A stretch of DNA of 64,000 nucleotides from Streptomyces canus (GCF_001514145.1 NZ_KQ948661.1:558001-622000), one strand, 5' to 3'. Positions 52,891 to 61,613 are shown, numbered from the stretch's first letter. The notes: a model not told the origin generated them from the sequence alone. A program made the numbers and translations.

Positions 52891-54262
52891 GGCGACTACG
52901 GGGCACGGAGACGGTCACCACCAGCCCGTGCGGCTCATGGTGGCCGTACGAGATCGCCCCGCCCCCGGCAGCCAGCAGCGCCCGCGAGATGGACAGCCCG
53001 AGACCGGACCCCTTGATGTTCTGATGCCGCCCGCTGCGCCAGAACCGGTCGCCGACACGCGCGAGTTCCTCATCGGTGAGCCCGGGTCCGCGGTCGGCGA
53101 CGACGACCGTCGAGGTGTCCCCGTCCGCGGCGACCGTGACCTCGACGGTCTCGTCCTTGGGCGTGAACTTGATCGCGTTGTCGATGACCGCGTCGAGGGC
53201 GCTGGAGAGGGTGACGGGGTCGGCCCAGGCGGTGGTGGGCGGACAACTCCCCACCAGCCGCACTCCCTTGGCCTCGGCGGTGGGCGTCCAGGCGGCGACG
53301 CGTTCGGCGGTGAGCTCCCCGATGTCGGTGATCCTGAGGTCGGCCTCGGTGTGCTCGGCGAGCGCGAGGTCGAGGAGGTCGTCGAGGACCTGGGCCAGCC
53401 TCTTGCCCTCCGTCTGCACGGAGGCGATCTCGGTGTTCCCCTCGGGAAGTTCGAAGGCGAGCAGCTCGATACGCAGCAGCAGGGCGGCGAGCGGATTCCT
53501 CAACTGGTGGGAGGCGTCGGCGACGAAGGCCCGCTGCTGCTCCAACACGTCCTCGACGTTGTCCGCCATCTCGTTGAACGAGCGGGCCAGTCGCCGCAGT
53601 TCGGGCGGCCCCCCGGCCACCGCGACCCGAGACTTGAGCCGCCCGGTGGCGATGTCGTGGGTCGTTGCGTCGAGGACTCGTACGGGCCTGAGCACCCAGC
53701 CGGTCAGCCGCAGCGCGGCACCGACGGCCAGCAGCATGGCGGCGAGTTCGCCCGCGAAGATGACGAGCCAGCCGTGCAGGATCCGCGAACGCATCGGCCC
53801 GGTGGGCGAGTCGGTGACGACGACCGCGACGACGTCGCCGTCCCGGATCACCGGCGAGGCGACGACCAGCCGGCCCCGCTGCCAGGGCCAGACCTGCTTG
53901 GGGTCCTGGCTTCGGCGGCTGAGCAGCGCCTCACCGAACGCGTCGCGCACCTCGCCCTCCCGGGGGAGGAACCATCCGCGCGGCGCGGTGGCCATGGGCA
54001 CATCGCCGTCGTAGAAGACACCGACACGAATGCCGTAGACCTTGTAGTAGCTGGCGAGTTCACTCTCCAGCGTCTCCAGGCGCTCGTCGGAGGCGTCGGT
54101 GACGAACTGGGCGAGCGCGGCGAAGTGCGCGGTGTCGTCGATGCGGTCGACGACGACCTTCTGCTGCTGGGCGGAGGCGACACCGATGGCGAGCGGCACG
54201 CCCAGGGCCATCAGCACGGCGGCCATGAGGACGATGAGCAGCGGAAGAAGACGTGTACGCAC
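52880..54262 (-). CDS. Sensor histidine kinase (two TM, HAMP, HisKA, HATPase)
   Basis: This ~460-residue kinase starts at a GTG (54262) just before its first hydrophobic helix (LLPLLIVLMAAVLMALGVPL). An extracytoplasmic domain of ~130 residues with VYGIRVGVFYDGDVPMATAP precedes TM2 (residues ~160-185) and a HAMP segment. HisKA is FVADASHQLRNPLAALLLRI with the phosphoacceptor His near 250. HATPase boxes are IDNAIKFTPKD, VADRGPGLTDEEL and SGLGLSISRAL. All core residues are present. The upstream gene on the same strand is the response regulator at 55432-56118, but 1.17 kb of repetitive DNA separates them, which is unusual for such pairs. It is convergent with the TAXI gene. Confidence 0.9.
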   Translation of the reverse strand: MRTRLLPLLIVLMAAVLMALGVPLAIGVASAQQQKVVVDRIDDTAHFAALAQFVTDASDERLETLESELASYYKVYGIRVGVFYDGDVPMATAPRGWFLPREGEVRDAFGEALLSRRSQDPKQVWPWQRGRLVVASPVIRDGDVVAVVVTDSPTGPMRSRILHGWLVIFAGELAAMLLAVGAALRLTGWVLRPVRVLDATTHDIATGRLKSRVAVAGGPPELRRLARSFNEMADNVEDVLEQQRAFVADASHQLRNPLAALLLRIELLAFELPEGNTEIASVQTEGKRLAQVLDDLLDLALAEHTEADLRITDIGELTAERVAAWTPTAEAKGVRLVGSCPPTTAWADPVTLSSALDAVIDNAIKFTPKDETVEVTVAADGDTSTVVVADRGPGLTDEELARVGDRFWRSGRHQNIKGSGLGLSISRALLAAGGGAISYGHHEPHGLVVTVSVPRSRPTV

Positions 54263-54348
54263 GGCCCCGCCTACACCCCGCACCGAAGCCGCGAGCCCCC
54301 ACACACGCGGGCCCCACTACGCGCACTTCGACACCGCCGAGCCGTGGC

Positions 54349-54793
54349 CACACGGGCAGCACCGTGGTCCCGGAAGCCATGGGCCGCACGGCACACGCAG
54401 TCGGGCGCGGCGCCTTGGTCATGGGTCCCACCCACACCCAGCCCCCGTCGGCACGCGCAGACGGGGGAAGCGCTCCGATTGCAGATACCAGCCACACCCA
54501 GCCCCGGACGGCACGCGCAGACTTGGACAGCACTCCGGTTCCGGGTACCAGCCACGCCCGCCCCTTGCCCCCACGCCACCACACGGAACGCGCGCACGGG
54601 CGCGGCGCCCTGGTCATGGGTCCCACCCACACCCAGCCCCTGCTGCACCGTCTCCACGCGGCGCACGCAGACGGGGACGGGGACGGGGACGGCGCCCTGG
54701 TTCCGGATCCCACTCACGCTCGGCCCCTGACGGCACGCGCAGATTTGGACAGCACACCCGTTCCGGATACCACCCGCTCCCAGCCCCTGCCGC
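54349..54793. repeat. Minisatellite-like array of about six 60-75 bp units
   Basis: Unit boundaries near 54391, 54451, 54511, 54587, 54661 and 54733 each carry a GCACGCGCAGAC-type motif; a partial unit precedes them from 54349. Two sub-types alternate: one with GGCGCCCTGGTCATGGGTCC and ACCCACACCCAGCCC, the other with TTGGACAGCACTCCGGTTCC and a following TACCAGCC or TACCACCC. The first three units are exactly 60 bases apart. On the minus strand the unit stays in frame as a ~20-residue Gly/Cys/Arg repeat, but codon bias is weak. Confidence 0.8.
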
Positions 54794-55173
54794 ACCGCGC
54801 CCCGGCACCGACCGACGCCATCGCCGGAACCGCCCCAGGCACCCGCACGGAGCCGCCCAAGGCGGCCACCGCGCACGCGGGCACCCTCGCCGTCGCACTC
54901 ACCCGCGCCCACAGACACCGTCCCTCTCCTGCCCCGAATCACTCACCCCGAGCCTCGCACAGCTCCGTGCCCCGCACCCCCATCCACAGCCTTCACCGCG
55001 GCCACTCAGCCACACCTCCACGCGGAGCCTTCACCGCCGCCCCCTCACGCCAGCCATACACCCCTCGACGCACGCCAGGCCGTACCCCTCACTCTCGACC
55101 CGCCCCTCACCCCAGGTCATGCCCCCTACCTCGCCCCGCCCCTCATCCCAGACCGTGCCCGACCCTCGACCCA

Positions 55174-55247
55174 GCCTTCACCCCGGACCTCAGCCGAAGC
55201 CGTCGCCCCGGCCTTCACCCCGGACCTCAGCCGAAGCCGTCGCCCCG
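55174..55247. repeat. Perfect 37-bp tandem duplication
   Basis: The 37 bases beginning GCCTTCACCCCGGACCTCAG at 55174 are repeated without mismatch at 55211. Perfect identity next to degenerate repeats suggests a recent slippage or recombination event. Confidence 0.9.
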
Positions 55248-55431
55248 GCCCGCCCACTCCAGCCCCAGCCCGGCCTCGCACCTTCACCCCAACACCCCAA
55301 CAACCCACCCCAGGCCTTCCCATCGCACCCTCGGCCCAGCCACCCGAACCGACTCATCGCACCCCAGGCCCAACCCTTCGCGCCCCGAGCCACCGCCCCC
55401 AACTCCGCCGCGAGCCCCGGTGCCCCGCCCC

Positions 55432-56118
55432 TCACACCCCCGGCGCCACCAACCGGTACCCCACGCCCCGCACCGTCTCGATCAGCGCCGGCATCCGCAG
55501 CTTCGCGCGCAGGGACGCCACATGTACCTCCAGCGTGCGACCGGTCCCCTCCCAGCTGGTGCGCCAGACCTCGCTGATGATCTGCTCGCGCCGGAAGACC
55601 ACACCGGGCCGTTGGGCGAGCAGCGCCAGGAGGTCGAACTCCTTGCGGGTGAGCTGGACGACCGTGCCGTCGACGGTGACCTGACGGGTCGGCAGTTCGA
55701 TGCGCACGGCGCCGAGGACCAGCGCGGTGTCCCCGCCGCCCGACGCGTCCTCGTGGACGGTGCGCCGGCTGACGGCGTGGATGCGGGCGAGCAACTCCCC
55801 GGTGTCGTACGGCTTGACCACGTAGTCGTCGGCACCGAGGTTGAGACCGTGGATGCGGGAGCGCACGTCGGAGCGAGCGGTGACCATGATCACCGGAGTG
55901 CTGGTGCGCTTGCGGATCTTGCCGCACACCTCGTAGCCGTCCTGGTCGGGCAGCCCGAGGTCCAGGAGCACGACGCCGAAGCCGTCCACCTCCGGGACGA
56001 GCGCCTGGAGGGCCTCCTCGCCGCTGCGGGCGTGCGTGACGTCGAAACCGTGCCGGGCGAGCACCGCGGACAGCGCGGCGGCCACGTGGTTGTCGTCCTC
56101 GACGAGGAGAAGTCTCAC
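55432..56118 (-). CDS. OmpR/PhoB-family response regulator
   Basis: This 228-residue regulator starts at GTG 56118 (MRLLLVEDDNHVAAALSAVL when read as Met). The receiver domain has LLVEDDNH (acidic pocket), Asp in GVVLLDLGLPDQDGYEV near residue 51, and Lys in DDYVVKPYDTGEL near 102. The winged-helix output domain follows at ~130-225, with LTRKEFDLLALLAQRPGVVF, EVWRTSWEGTGRTLEVHVAS and RGVGYRLVAPG. A GGGGG run lies upstream. The downstream kinase gene is on the same strand after the long spacer. It is divergent from gluA across a ~300-base gap that contains tandem GTGCGCAC palindromes. Confidence 0.92.
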   Translation of the reverse strand: MRLLLVEDDNHVAAALSAVLARHGFDVTHARSGEEALQALVPEVDGFGVVLLDLGLPDQDGYEVCGKIRKRTSTPVIMVTARSDVRSRIHGLNLGADDYVVKPYDTGELLARIHAVSRRTVHEDASGGGDTALVLGAVRIELPTRQVTVDGTVVQLTRKEFDLLALLAQRPGVVFRREQIISEVWRTSWEGTGRTLEVHVASLRAKLRMPALIETVRGVGYRLVAPGV

Positions 56119-56175
56119 CCCGGCCCCCTTTGGTCCGTCGGACGTACTATCTGAATGTGCAGTGAACAGGTACAA

Positions 56176-56203
56176 ATGTGCGTGCGCACACGCGCGTGCG
56201 CAC
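56176..56203. promoter_or_regulatory. Alternating purine-pyrimidine tract with two GTGCGCAC palindromes
   Basis: Twenty-eight consecutive bases alternate purine and pyrimidine, a pattern that can form Z-DNA. It contains the 8-bp palindrome GTGCGCAC twice (56182-56189 and 56196-56203), 14 bases apart. It lies between the response regulator (58 bases away) and gluA (217 bases away), so it could be an operator or a supercoiling-sensitive element. The rest of the 56119-56419 gap holds no gene. Confidence 0.55.
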
Positions 56204-56419
56204 CGTGCAGTCATGCTGATGGATGAGGACGGCGTCAAGAGGGTTCCGGTTGCACCGCGGTTCCGTTACCCGGCCGGTATGCGCACTGGTCGCAAGTGCT
56301 ACGACACGTGTCCGATTGCTATCGGATCGTGATGCTCAGATTCCCCTCAAGACTAATGACGCTGGTCGCATGGGGTTACTACTGTCCTCCGAAACCGAGG
56401 AGGACGGAGCCAGAGAGCG

Positions 56420-57196
56420 ATGACCGAAGTATCGGCGGCCAAGGAAGATGCGGTCGCGACCGGCGAGCTGGTCGTCCTGAGGAGCGTCAACAAGCACTTC
56501 GGTGCGTTGCACGTACTGCAGGACATCGACCTGACGATCGCCCGCGGCGAGGTCGTCGTGGTCATCGGACCCTCGGGGTCCGGGAAGTCCACCCTGTGCC
56601 GCACCATCAACCGCCTGGAGACGATCGACACGGGTTCGATCGCCATCGACGGCAAGCCGCTGCCCCAGGAGGGCAAGGAACTGGCCCGGCTGCGCGCCGA
56701 CGTCGGAATGGTCTTCCAGTCCTTCAACCTCTTCGCGCACAAGACCGTGCTCGAGAACGTGATGCTGGGCCAGATCAAGGTCCGCAAGGCCGACAAGAAG
56801 AAGGCCGAGGAGAAGGCGCGCGCCCTGCTCGACCGGGTCGGCGTCACCACACAGGCGGACAAGTACCCCGCCCAGCTGTCCGGCGGTCAGCAGCAGCGTG
56901 TCGCCATCGCCCGCGCCCTGGCGATGGACCCCAAGGTCATGCTCTTCGACGAGCCCACGTCGGCCCTCGACCCTGAGATGATCAACGAGGTGCTGGAGGT
57001 CATGCAGCAGCTCGCCCGCGACGGCATGACAATGATCGTCGTCACGCACGAAATGGGTTTCGCACGATCGGCTGCAAATCGCGTGGTGTTCATGGCGGAC
57101 GGACGGATCGTCGAGGAGGCTGCGCCCGACCAGTTCTTCAGCAATCCGCGCAGCGACCGTGCCAAGGACTTCCTGTCGAAGATCCTGCACCACTGA
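56420..57196 (+). CDS. gluA: Glutamate-type ABC transporter ATP-binding protein
   Basis: This 258-residue ATPase belongs to the polar amino-acid ABC family. Walker A is [17 protein letters not shown] near residue 57, the Q-loop is [14 protein letters not shown], the signature is [16 protein letters not shown] near 156, Walker B is [15 protein letters not shown], and the H-loop is VTHEMGFAR. It is the first gene of a four-gene operon with a binding protein and two permeases, the layout of actinobacterial gluABCD. The short N-terminal extension ([16 protein letters not shown]) is species-specific. Uptake of glutamate or a related amino acid is expected. Confidence 0.95.
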   Translation: MTEVSAAKEDAVATGELVVLRSVNKHFGALHVLQDIDLTIARGEVVVVIGPSGSGKSTLCRTINRLETIDTGSIAIDGKPLPQEGKELARLRADVGMVFQSFNLFAHKTVLENVMLGQIKVRKADKKKAEEKARALLDRVGVTTQADKYPAQLSGGQQQRVAIARALAMDPKVMLFDEPTSALDPEMINEVLEVMQQLARDGMTMIVVTHEMGFARSAANRVVFMADGRIVEEAAPDQFFSNPRSDRAKDFLSKILHH

Positions 57197-57257
57197 CGTG
57201 CCACCCGGATCGACCACCGACGGCTCTCATCTCTTCACCACCCAAAGGATGTTCACC

Positions 57258-58103
57258 ATGAAGCTCCGCAAGGTCACCGCCGCCTCGGCAGCCGTTCTCG
57301 CTCTCGCCCTGTCCGCGACCGCCTGCGGCGGCGACAGCAAGGACGACAGCTCGGGCTCGGGTTCCAGCGGCGGCGGCAAGATCAAGATCGGTATCAAGTA
57401 CGACCAGCCCGGCCTCGGCCTGAAGGAGCCCGACGGTTCCTTCTCCGGCTTCGACGTGGACGTGGCGACGTACGTGGCCAAGCAGCTCGGCTACGAGCCC
57501 AACCAGATCGAGTTCGTCGAGACCAAGAGCGCCGACCGTGAGAACGCGCTCGCCCGTGGCGACGTGAAGCTCATCGCGGCCACCTACTCGATCAACGACG
57601 AGCGCAAGAAGAAGGTCGACTTCGCCGGCCCGTACCTGCTGGCCCACCAGGACCTGCTGGTCAAGAAGGACTCCAAGATCAGCGAGGCCACGGACCTCAA
57701 CGGCGAGAAGCTGTGTTCCGTGACCGGCTCGACCTCGGCGCAGAACGTCAAGGACGACTTCGCCCCGAAGGCCCAGCTGAAGCAGAACTCCGGCTACTCG
57801 GAGTGCATCGCCGCCCTCCAGAGCGGCGCCGTGGACGCGGTGACCACGGACGACTCGATCCTCGCGGGCTTCGCGGCCCAGGACAAGTACAAGGGCCAGT
57901 TCAAGCTCGCCGGCCTCAAGCTGAGCAACGAGAACTACGGCATCGGCGTGAAGAAGGGCGACACCGCGACCCTGAACAAGGTCAACGCCGCCCTGGAGAA
58001 GATGGTCAGCGACGGCTCCTGGCAGAAGGCGGTCGACGACAACTTCGGCCCGGCCGGCTACAAGAACGAGCCCGCCCCGAAGGTCGGCGTCATCGTCAAG
58101 TAA
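57258..58103 (+). CDS. gluB: Glutamate-type ABC transporter substrate-binding lipoprotein
   Basis: This 281-residue SBP has a signal peptide ending in the lipobox LALSATACGG (Cys near residue 22), a Ser/Gly linker, and then a type II periplasmic-binding fold. Family features are IKIGIKYDQPGLGLKEPDGS, FSGFDVDVATYVAKQLGY, AATYSINDERKKKVDFAGPY, and CSVTGSTSAQNVKDD. AAAGGA is 8 bases before ATG 57258; an ATG at 57249 is the alternative. It is followed by an intercistronic hairpin before gluC, which may raise its mRNA level relative to the permeases. Confidence 0.95.
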   Translation: MKLRKVTAASAAVLALALSATACGGDSKDDSSGSGSSGGGKIKIGIKYDQPGLGLKEPDGSFSGFDVDVATYVAKQLGYEPNQIEFVETKSADRENALARGDVKLIAATYSINDERKKKVDFAGPYLLAHQDLLVKKDSKISEATDLNGEKLCSVTGSTSAQNVKDDFAPKAQLKQNSGYSECIAALQSGAVDAVTTDDSILAGFAAQDKYKGQFKLAGLKLSNENYGIGVKKGDTATLNKVNAALEKMVSDGSWQKAVDDNFGPAGYKNEPAPKVGVIVK

Positions 58104-58115
58104 CGCGGGACCACC

Positions 58116-58155
58116 GGCGCGCCGCCGCCCGCCACGATCAGGGCGGCGGCGCGCC
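58116..58155 (+). other. gluB-gluC intercistronic hairpin
   Basis: A perfect 15-bp stem (GGCGCGCCGCCGCCC and its complement) with a 10-base loop begins 12 bases past the gluB stop codon. Such structures often act as partial terminators or protect the 3' end of the binding-protein message. Confidence 0.75.
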
Positions 58156-58209
58156 GCGCCCGTCCACTTACGCCACACACACGCCACACACCCGGAAGCG
58201 CGGGAGATC

Positions 58210-58878
58210 GTGTTCGACTTTCTAGAAGGTTATGACGTCCTCGGGGCGTTCTGGATGACGGTGAAACTCACCGCCCTGTCCGCCGTCGGCTCCCTGATCT
58301 GGGGCACCCTGCTGGCCGCGATGCGGGTCAGCCCGGTCCCGTTGATGCGTGGCTTCGGCACCACCTACGTCAACATCGTCCGGAACATCCCCCTGACGGT
58401 CATCATCGTCTTCACCTCGCTCGGCCTCGCCGACATCTTCGGTGTGACGATGGGCGCGGCGGACAACTTCGACGTCCAGGGCTTCCGGCTGGCGGTGCTC
58501 GGTTTCATCGCCTACACCGCGGCGTTCGTCTGCGAGGCGATCCGCTCCGGCATCAACACGGTGCCGCTCGGCCAGGCCGAGGCGGCCCGCGCGATCGGGC
58601 TGAACTTCGCCCAGACCCTGCGTCTCATCGTGCTCCCGCAGGCCTTCCGCTCGGTCATCGGGCCGCTGGCCAACGTGCTGATCGCGCTGACCAAGAACAC
58701 CACCGTGGCGGCCGCGATCGGCGTGGCCGAGGCCGCCACCCTGATGAAGACGATGATCGAGAACGAAGCCCAGACGCTCGCCATCGGCGCGGTCTTCGCG
58801 TTCGGCTTCCTCGTACTGACCCTGCCGACCGGCCTCCTCCTCGGCTGGCTCGCCAAGCGACTGGCGGTGAAGCGATGA
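58210..58878 (+). CDS. gluC: Glutamate-type ABC transporter permease
   Basis: This 222-residue permease starts at GTG 58210 behind GGGAG. It has five hydrophobic segments, and the cytoplasmic EAA loop is GQAEAARAIGLNFAQTLRLI, followed by VLPQAFRSVIGPLANV. RNIPLTVIIVFTSLGLAD is the usual NIPL motif after TM2. It pairs with gluD, whose start overlaps its stop codon by four bases. Confidence 0.95.
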   Translation: MFDFLEGYDVLGAFWMTVKLTALSAVGSLIWGTLLAAMRVSPVPLMRGFGTTYVNIVRNIPLTVIIVFTSLGLADIFGVTMGAADNFDVQGFRLAVLGFIAYTAAFVCEAIRSGINTVPLGQAEAARAIGLNFAQTLRLIVLPQAFRSVIGPLANVLIALTKNTTVAAAIGVAEAATLMKTMIENEAQTLAIGAVFAFGFLVLTLPTGLLLGWLAKRLAVKR

Positions 58879-59816
58879 GCTCGGTCCTCTACGACACTCC
58901 GGGACCCCGCGCCAAACGGCGCAACATCATCCTGTCCATCGTCTTCACCGTCCTCCTCGCCCTCCTCCTGTGGTGGGTGTGGCAGAAGATGGACGACAAG
59001 AACCAGCTGGAGTGGAGCCTCTGGGAGCCCTTCACCACCAGCGAGGCCTGGACGACGTACCTGCTGCCCGGCCTCGGTGACACCCTCAAGGCCGCGGCGA
59101 TCTCCATGCTGATCGCCCTTCCACTGGGCGCTGTCTTCGGCATCGCCCGCATGTCCGACCACGCCTGGGTGCGGGGTGTGGCCGGCACGGTCGTCGAGTT
59201 CTTCCGGGCGATCCCGGTGCTGCTCCTGATGCTGTTCGCCAACGAGTTCTACGTCCGCTACTCCGACGTCAGCAGCGAGCAGCGACCCCTGTACGCCGTC
59301 GTCACCGGCCTGGTGCTCTACAACGCCTCGGTGCTCGCCGAGATCGTCCGCGCCGGCATCCTCTCCCTGCCCAGGGGGCAGACGGAGGCGGCCTACGCGG
59401 TCGGCCTGCGCAAGGGCCAGACGATGACCAGCGTCCTGCTCCCACAGGCGGTCACCGCGATGCTGCCGGCCATCGTCAGCCAGCTGGTCGTCATCGTGAA
59501 GGACACCGCGCTGGGCGGCGTGATGCTGGGCTTCACCGAGCTGCTCAACTCGCGCAGCACGCTGGCGGCCAACTACGCCAACGTCATCCCGAGCTTCATC
59601 GTCGTCGGCATCATCTACATCATCTTGAACTTCCTCCTCACCAGCTTCGCGAGCTGGCTGGAGCAGAGGCTGCGGCGCAGCAAGAAGAGCACGGGTGCGG
59701 TTCTCGGCGAGGACACGGTGGAGGTCAACCCGGCAGCGGTGGGCGGTACCTTCGGCACCGGCGGCGAGGGCGGCGGCCCGAGCGGATTCACCTTCAACGA
59801 CAAGCCGCCCCGATGA
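58875..59816 (+). CDS. gluD: Glutamate-type ABC transporter permease
   Basis: This 313-residue second permease overlaps gluC by four bases (ATGA), so the two are translationally coupled. It has a hydrophobic segment near residues 18-38, then the core helices; RAIPVLLLMLFANEFY is the equivalent of the NIPL motif and GQTEAAYAVGLRKGQTMTSV the EAA loop. The ~45-residue C-terminal tail after the last helix is Gly/Thr-rich and cytoplasmic, an actinobacterial addition. Function is amino-acid uptake with gluABC. Confidence 0.95.
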   Translation: MSSVLYDTPGPRAKRRNIILSIVFTVLLALLLWWVWQKMDDKNQLEWSLWEPFTTSEAWTTYLLPGLGDTLKAAAISMLIALPLGAVFGIARMSDHAWVRGVAGTVVEFFRAIPVLLLMLFANEFYVRYSDVSSEQRPLYAVVTGLVLYNASVLAEIVRAGILSLPRGQTEAAYAVGLRKGQTMTSVLLPQAVTAMLPAIVSQLVVIVKDTALGGVMLGFTELLNSRSTLAANYANVIPSFIVVGIIYIILNFLLTSFASWLEQRLRRSKKSTGAVLGEDTVEVNPAAVGGTFGTGGEGGGPSGFTFNDKPPR

Positions 59817-59858
59817 TCTGATGCGCAGTCAAGTGGCGTGACCCGTCCGCCCGACGAC

Positions 59859-59892
59859 ACGGAGGCAGTGGCATGATCGCCACTGCCTCCGT
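59859..59892. terminator. glu operon terminator
   Basis: A perfect 14-bp stem, ACGGAGGCAGTGGC / GCCACTGCCTCCGT, has a 6-base loop and lies 42 bases past the gluD stop codon. It is followed by CACTTGACG. Confidence 0.75.
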
Positions 59893-60008
59893 CACTTGAC
59901 GCAAGCACCGGCAATGGGTTGCATACGTTCTGTGATCGTGCACCCTGCCCCAACCTCCTGTTCACCTACATCTCCCGGCATTCCGCTGCGGGCAGGGGGC
60001 GCCGCGCC

Positions 60009-61613
60009 GTGGACCCGGTGATCATCGTCGGAGCGGGGCCCGTCGGGCTCACGCTCGCCCTGGCGCTGGCGCGTCAGGAGGTCCCCTCCGTGGTCCTCGA
60101 CGAGGGTCCGGGCAAGGACGAACCCCGGCTGGCCCGGACCGCCGTACTGCACGAGGACACCGCCGCTCTCATGTCGCGGCTGACCGGAGTGCCGGTCGCC
60201 GAGCTCGGTGTGCACTGGGCCGGATGGCGGTCGATGCGCCGCAAGCAGGTGATGCGCGAGGTCGACTTCGAGGGGGCCGGAGACGCCCCCCTGCACCTCG
60301 CGCAGCACGTCCTGACCGGCGCCCTGCGCGCCGCCCTGGCCGAGCAGCGACTGGTCAAGCTCACCACCGAGAGCCGTCTCGACACGATCGAGCAGGAACC
60401 CTCGGGCGTCACCGCCCACACCCGCGGCCCCAAGGGGACCTGGTGGCGCGGCAGTTACCTGGTCGGCTGCGACGGCCCGCGTTCCACCGTGCGCAAGCTC
60501 GAGGACATCCGCTTCCCGGGCCGTACGGCGGTCGAGCGCCACGCGGTCGCCGCCCTGCGCGCTGAACTCCCCTGGGAGGACCGGGCGTTGCTGCACCGGA
60601 TGCCGCCGTGGCGGACGTCCGGCCCGTCCGCCGGGGAGATCACCGCCCGCCCGCTCCCCGAGGGCGTGTGGCGCCTGGACTGGCTGCTGCCGCCGGGCAA
60701 GGACCTGGTCACCCCCGAACTCCTTGTGGCCCGCGTCCGGGAGACCCTGGCCGGCTGGACGGGCGGCTCGACACCGCCGTACGAACTCCTCGACACCGGA
60801 GTCCACACCGTGCACCACCGGCTGGCCCGCCGCTGGCGCGCCGGCCGGGTCTTTCTCGCCGGGGACGCGGCGCACTGCCTCGGGGCGCTTGGCACGCAGG
60901 GCCTCGACGAGGGCCTCAAGGACGCCGACAACCTCGCCTGGAAGCTCGCCCTGGCCTGGCACCACGGGTCGCACGAGGCGCTCCTCGACAGCTACCAGAC
61001 CGAGCGGCGCGCGGTCGTCTCCGGACGGCTGCGCGCCGCCGATCAGGCGCTGCCGCTGCTGCGGGGCGGCGGGGGGCTGCGCGCGGTCGTCCCCGGCTCG
61101 GCCCGCAGCCACGACGCCCTGCTCACGGACGGTCACCTGGGGCGCGGCCCGCTCGGCGCGCCGGGGGCGTACGCCGACTCGCCCCTCGCACCCCGGCACC
61201 TCGAAGGGGAGGTGCCCGTCGACACCCTGCCGGGGTCCGCGGTCGCGGATGTGCGGGTCACCGCTGAGGACGGCTCGTTCGTACGGCTGCGCGAGCGCCT
61301 CGGCCGCGGCGCGCTGCTGGTCGTACTGGTCGCGCCGGGCACCGGAGTGTGGGAGCGCAAGCACTGGGTGACCGCCGGAATCATGCCCCGCCTGGCCGCG
61401 TCGGTGACCGCGCTGCCGCACCACGCCGAGCTCCTGGTCGCCGAGGAGTACCCGGGTGCGGCCCCGCACACGGTCCTTCTCGTACGGCCCGACGGTCACC
61501 TCGTCACCGCGCTGAGCGGAGTCCGCCCGGCCGACCTGTACTCGGCGGCGGAGACGGTGCTCGGCGGGCCGCCGGCGAAGGCCGAGGCGAGCGCGGGGGC
61601 CGGCTCGCGTTGA
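60009..61613 (+). CDS. FAD-dependent monooxygenase (PheA/TfdB-like)
   Basis: This ~534-residue flavoprotein hydroxylase starts at GTG 60009, with GGGGG upstream; a longer frame to 59919 exists but its extra 30 residues are not family-like. The FAD Rossmann motif is VIIVGAGPVGLTLALALAR. GCDGPRSTVRK carries the DG motif and FLAGDAAHCLGALGTQGLDE the GD motif near residue 290. The C-terminal thioredoxin-like portion reads LVVLVAPGTGVWERKHWV. The substrate is unknown; no aromatic-catabolism or antibiotic genes are next to it. A 12-bp inverted repeat follows the stop codon. Confidence 0.88.
   Translation: MDPVIIVGAGPVGLTLALALARQEVPSVVLDEGPGKDEPRLARTAVLHEDTAALMSRLTGVPVAELGVHWAGWRSMRRKQVMREVDFEGAGDAPLHLAQHVLTGALRAALAEQRLVKLTTESRLDTIEQEPSGVTAHTRGPKGTWWRGSYLVGCDGPRSTVRKLEDIRFPGRTAVERHAVAALRAELPWEDRALLHRMPPWRTSGPSAGEITARPLPEGVWRLDWLLPPGKDLVTPELLVARVRETLAGWTGGSTPPYELLDTGVHTVHHRLARRWRAGRVFLAGDAAHCLGALGTQGLDEGLKDADNLAWKLALAWHHGSHEALLDSYQTERRAVVSGRLRAADQALPLLRGGGGLRAVVPGSARSHDALLTDGHLGRGPLGAPGAYADSPLAPRHLEGEVPVDTLPGSAVADVRVTAEDGSFVRLRERLGRGALLVVLVAPGTGVWERKHWVTAGIMPRLAASVTALPHHAELLVAEEYPGAAPHTVLLVRPDGHLVTALSGVRPADLYSAAETVLGGPPAKAEASAGAGSR

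Larger units (their letters stand above)
54263..55431. other. 1.17-kb repeat-rich spacer between response regulator and kinase genes
   Basis: No gene with streptomycete codon bias is present. Several frames stay open on both strands, but they read as low complexity (Arg/Pro/His or Gly/Ala/Arg repeats) with relaxed third positions. The plus strand is C-rich and the transcribed sense (minus) is G-rich. It contains a ~60-bp minisatellite (54349-54793) and a perfect 37-bp tandem duplication (55174-55247). Confidence 0.75.

Noticed and set aside
54271-54942. Minus-strand 223-residue Gly/Cys/Arg repeat protein
   Set aside because: The frame is open because of the 60-bp repeat, but third-position G/C bias is far weaker than in neighbouring genes and there is no convincing ribosome binding site.
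54253-56154. Plus-strand 633-residue Pro/His/Arg-rich reading frame
   Set aside because: It runs antisense through the response regulator and the repeat spacer; its composition reflects C-rich DNA and not a protein.
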